Shown here: positions 21,960 to 22,728 of the stretch, in pieces | How positions within the stretch are numbered: the first letter of the stretch is position 1 | How the letters are laid out: every line of letters begins with the position of its first letter | Origin: a virus | Strand: one strand, 5' to 3' | Virus record (IMG/VR): IMGVR_UViG_3300040794_000008 | Coordinates: 1-22,728 of that record | DNA length: 22,728 bases | Translations under genes and position numbers: made by a program | Notes under the pieces: generated by a model | What the model was told of the DNA's origin: nothing | Database searches by the model: none | The model's input: only the letters and a program-made list of their open reading frames with translations

Positions 21960-22271
21960 TTAATCGTCAAGGGTAATCTTAAAGCTTTTGACATTAGCCA
22001 CGCCTTCAGCTTTAACCCACTCTTCGCCGAATTGAGACAGTGCAGCAAGGGAAGCCTGCATGCCATTCCGCCCAGACATTTGCTCTTTGAGCTTAGTCAG
22101 CGCAAAGTGCTTGATATTGACTTTACCTTTACGCCAAGTCTTATCAAAGACCTGCTTTTTCTCATCATCCAGGTCAGCGTACACAAGCCCGAAGTAATCA
22201 AGTACTTCTTGCTGAGACATACCTTCACTGAGGCTCTCTATCAATGTCAGCTCTTGCTCAGTGAACATCAT
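21960..22271 (-). CDS. Putative terminase small subunit
   Basis: I choose ATG 22271 (103 residues). The longer frame to 22346 would start upstream of the promoter at 22317-22325 and could not be on that transcript. A helix-turn-helix-like block (TEQELTLIESLSEGMSQQEV, then LDYFGL) is followed by a charged helix (DDEKKQVFDKTWRKGKVNIK) and a helical oligomerisation-like region (LTKLKEQMSGRNGMQASLAA, FGEEWVKAEG). HTH plus 'K..W..GK..I...A...L' plus a closing helix is the layout of many phage small terminases. It is the first gene of the operon, close to the large terminase. It would recognise the packaging site. Identification is by layout, not by a unique motif. An HTH regulator is the alternative. 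Confidence 0.6.
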   Translation of the reverse strand: MMFTEQELTLIESLSEGMSQQEVLDYFGLVYADLDDEKKQVFDKTWRKGKVNIKHFALTKLKEQMSGRNGMQASLAALSQFGEEWVKAEGVANVKSFKITLDD

Positions 22272-22316
22272 TCTGGCCAGTTGGTAAAGTTTTGGATAAG
22301 CCCAATTCTTTCGTAA

Positions 22317-22325
22317 ATTATAGCA
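22317..22325 (-). promoter_or_regulatory. Extended -10 promoter for the head operon
   Basis: The minus strand reads TGCTATAAT, a perfect sigma-70 extended -10 (TGn plus TATAAT). Transcription would start near 22310, giving a leader of about 40 bases before ATG 22271. No good -35 hexamer is found at 16-18 bases. Instead a 9-bp repeat copy covers that place, hinting at activation. Confidence 0.7.
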
Positions 22326-22341
22326 CAATGGAAAGGAAAAG

Positions 22342-22372
22342 TGCACACTTGCTGTGCCCTATTTGCACACTT
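22342..22372 (-). repeat. Paired 9-bp direct repeats upstream of the promoter (candidate operator/activator sites)
   Basis: The minus strand has AAGTGTGCA at 22342-22350 and 22364-22372, exactly 22 bases apart (about two helical turns). Relative to the inferred start near 22310 they centre at about -36 and -58, the places where class II and class I activators or repressors bind. Confidence 0.5.
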
Positions 22373-22471
22373 TTTGTCTACACCAAGGCCTACCGGCCCA
22401 ATCCCCAAGAAGGTACTAGCCGCCAACCCGAATACTAGAAAGGGGCAAAGACGTCTTCCACACGCTCGGTG

Positions 22472-22503
22472 TACTAAATTAGAAAACGCTAATATACTAA
22501 ATT
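22472..22503. repeat. 9-bp direct repeats tactaaatt
   Basis: The plus strand has tactaaatt at 22472-22480 and 22495-22503, 23 bases apart. They flank an AT-rich stretch with aacgctaa. They could be iteron-like or operator sites. Chance is possible for a pair of AT-rich 9-mers. Confidence 0.4.
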
Positions 22504-22543
22504 GGCCTCCTGTAAGCTCCTGTGAGCTCTCCGCGAGGAGGCC
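22504..22543. other. Inverted repeat / alternative hairpins
   Basis: GGCCTCCT (22504-22511) pairs perfectly with AGGAGGCC (22536-22543) across a 24-base loop. Within it a competing CTCC-GCGA-GGAG hairpin (22529-22540) has a GNRA-type tetraloop, and ctcctgt is repeated at a 10-base interval. There is no T tract next to it, so it is not a simple terminator. Confidence 0.45.
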
Positions 22544-22569
22544 TAGGGGCTAACCAGGGCCCCCCCTTG

Positions 22570-22607
22570 AAAAAGCCGTGGTGGACTTCTGAGGAGACCA
22601 CAGGGCT
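22570..22607 (-). terminator. Candidate rho-independent terminator (minus strand)
   Basis: On the minus strand AGCC-CT-GTGGT pairs with ACCAC-GGCT (a 9-bp stem with a two-base bulge and a 15-base loop) and is followed directly by TTTTTC. It would end transcription entering from beyond the window and insulate the head-operon promoter about 250 bases downstream. Confidence 0.4.
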
Positions 22608-22728
22608 ATCTCAAAAGGCAGGAGAGGGGAGAAGCTAGCTGTAAACAATTCGTGTACATTGTATACTGCAAAAATATTTTTAAGGAGAGCCGAGTACCTA
22701 TAGATTAAAATTGGGCAAAATAGTGAAT

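Larger units (their letters stand above)
22326..22728. other. Non-coding control region (about 400 bases)
   Basis: No credible gene is seen on either strand from the promoter to the window end; the only frames are short or shadows. The region holds the repeats, hairpin and terminator listed separately. A weak plus-strand promoter candidate (TGTAAA 22640-22645, 16-base spacer, TATACT 22662-22667) is followed by AAGGAG at 22681-22686, but there is no start codon at proper distance. An imperfect dyad gtgtacattgtatac (22651-22665) overlaps it. The mixture of GC-rich hairpins and AT-rich tracts is consistent with a junction between early and late transcription units. Confidence 0.6.

Noticed and set aside
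22272-22346. Longer start (22346) for the small terminase
   Set aside because: That ATG would lie upstream of the extended -10 promoter and outside its transcript.
22640-22686. Plus-strand promoter plus AAGGAG as the start of a divergent operon
   Set aside because: The -35 is poor and no start codon lies at a workable distance from AAGGAG before the window ends; noted only as a weak candidate.

Overview
The window is the morphogenesis and lysis region of a tailed double-stranded DNA bacteriophage. It looks like a podovirus: there is a large terminase, a podovirus-type portal, a major capsid protein resembling the phage SU10 family, an adaptor, a tail-nozzle-like protein, and no sheath, tube or long tape-measure gene. 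Nearly all of the window is coding. Every gene I accept lies on the minus strand, so transcription runs from about 22.3 kb towards position 1. Most neighbouring genes overlap by a few bases (ATGA, GTGA, TAATG, TGATG), which implies one translationally coupled operon. I see no integrase, tRNA, rRNA or CRISPR array. The host cannot be named from this sequence; a Gram-negative host is plausible but not shown.

In transcriptional order, 22728-22326 is a non-coding control region. It has a minus-strand terminator candidate, repeats, and a strong extended -10 promoter at 22317-22325. From 22271 to 14414 lies an AT-rich packaging and head module: a putative small terminase, a protein with an HExxxH motif, large terminase, portal, a small protein, scaffold, a free-standing HNH endonuclease, major capsid and a conserved-looking small protein. 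Near 14.34 kb base composition changes sharply.

From there to position 1 the DNA is GC-rich. It first encodes a set of fibre and adhesin genes: a possible carbohydrate-binding protein, a long coiled-coil protein, a collagen-like fibre, a polyglycine adhesin and an unknown partner. A lysis cassette follows, made of a 31-residue membrane peptide, an amidase endolysin and a secreted or membrane-anchored protein. Next come a fibre carrying a PIG-L/LmbE-type deacetylase domain, the adaptor, a cysteine-rich repeat protein, an S74-chaperone fibre, a 54-residue protein, the nozzle and another tail protein. The segment ends with a GNAT-like protein, a cupin-like protein and a probable internal or ejection protein cut by the window edge.

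The most unusual points are the compositional seam between head and tail modules, the virion-type protein fused to a PIG-L deacetylase, the Cys-Pro pentapeptide repeat protein, the HExxxH protein between the terminase genes, and a late promoter with no good -35 but two 9-bp direct repeats at about -36 and -58.
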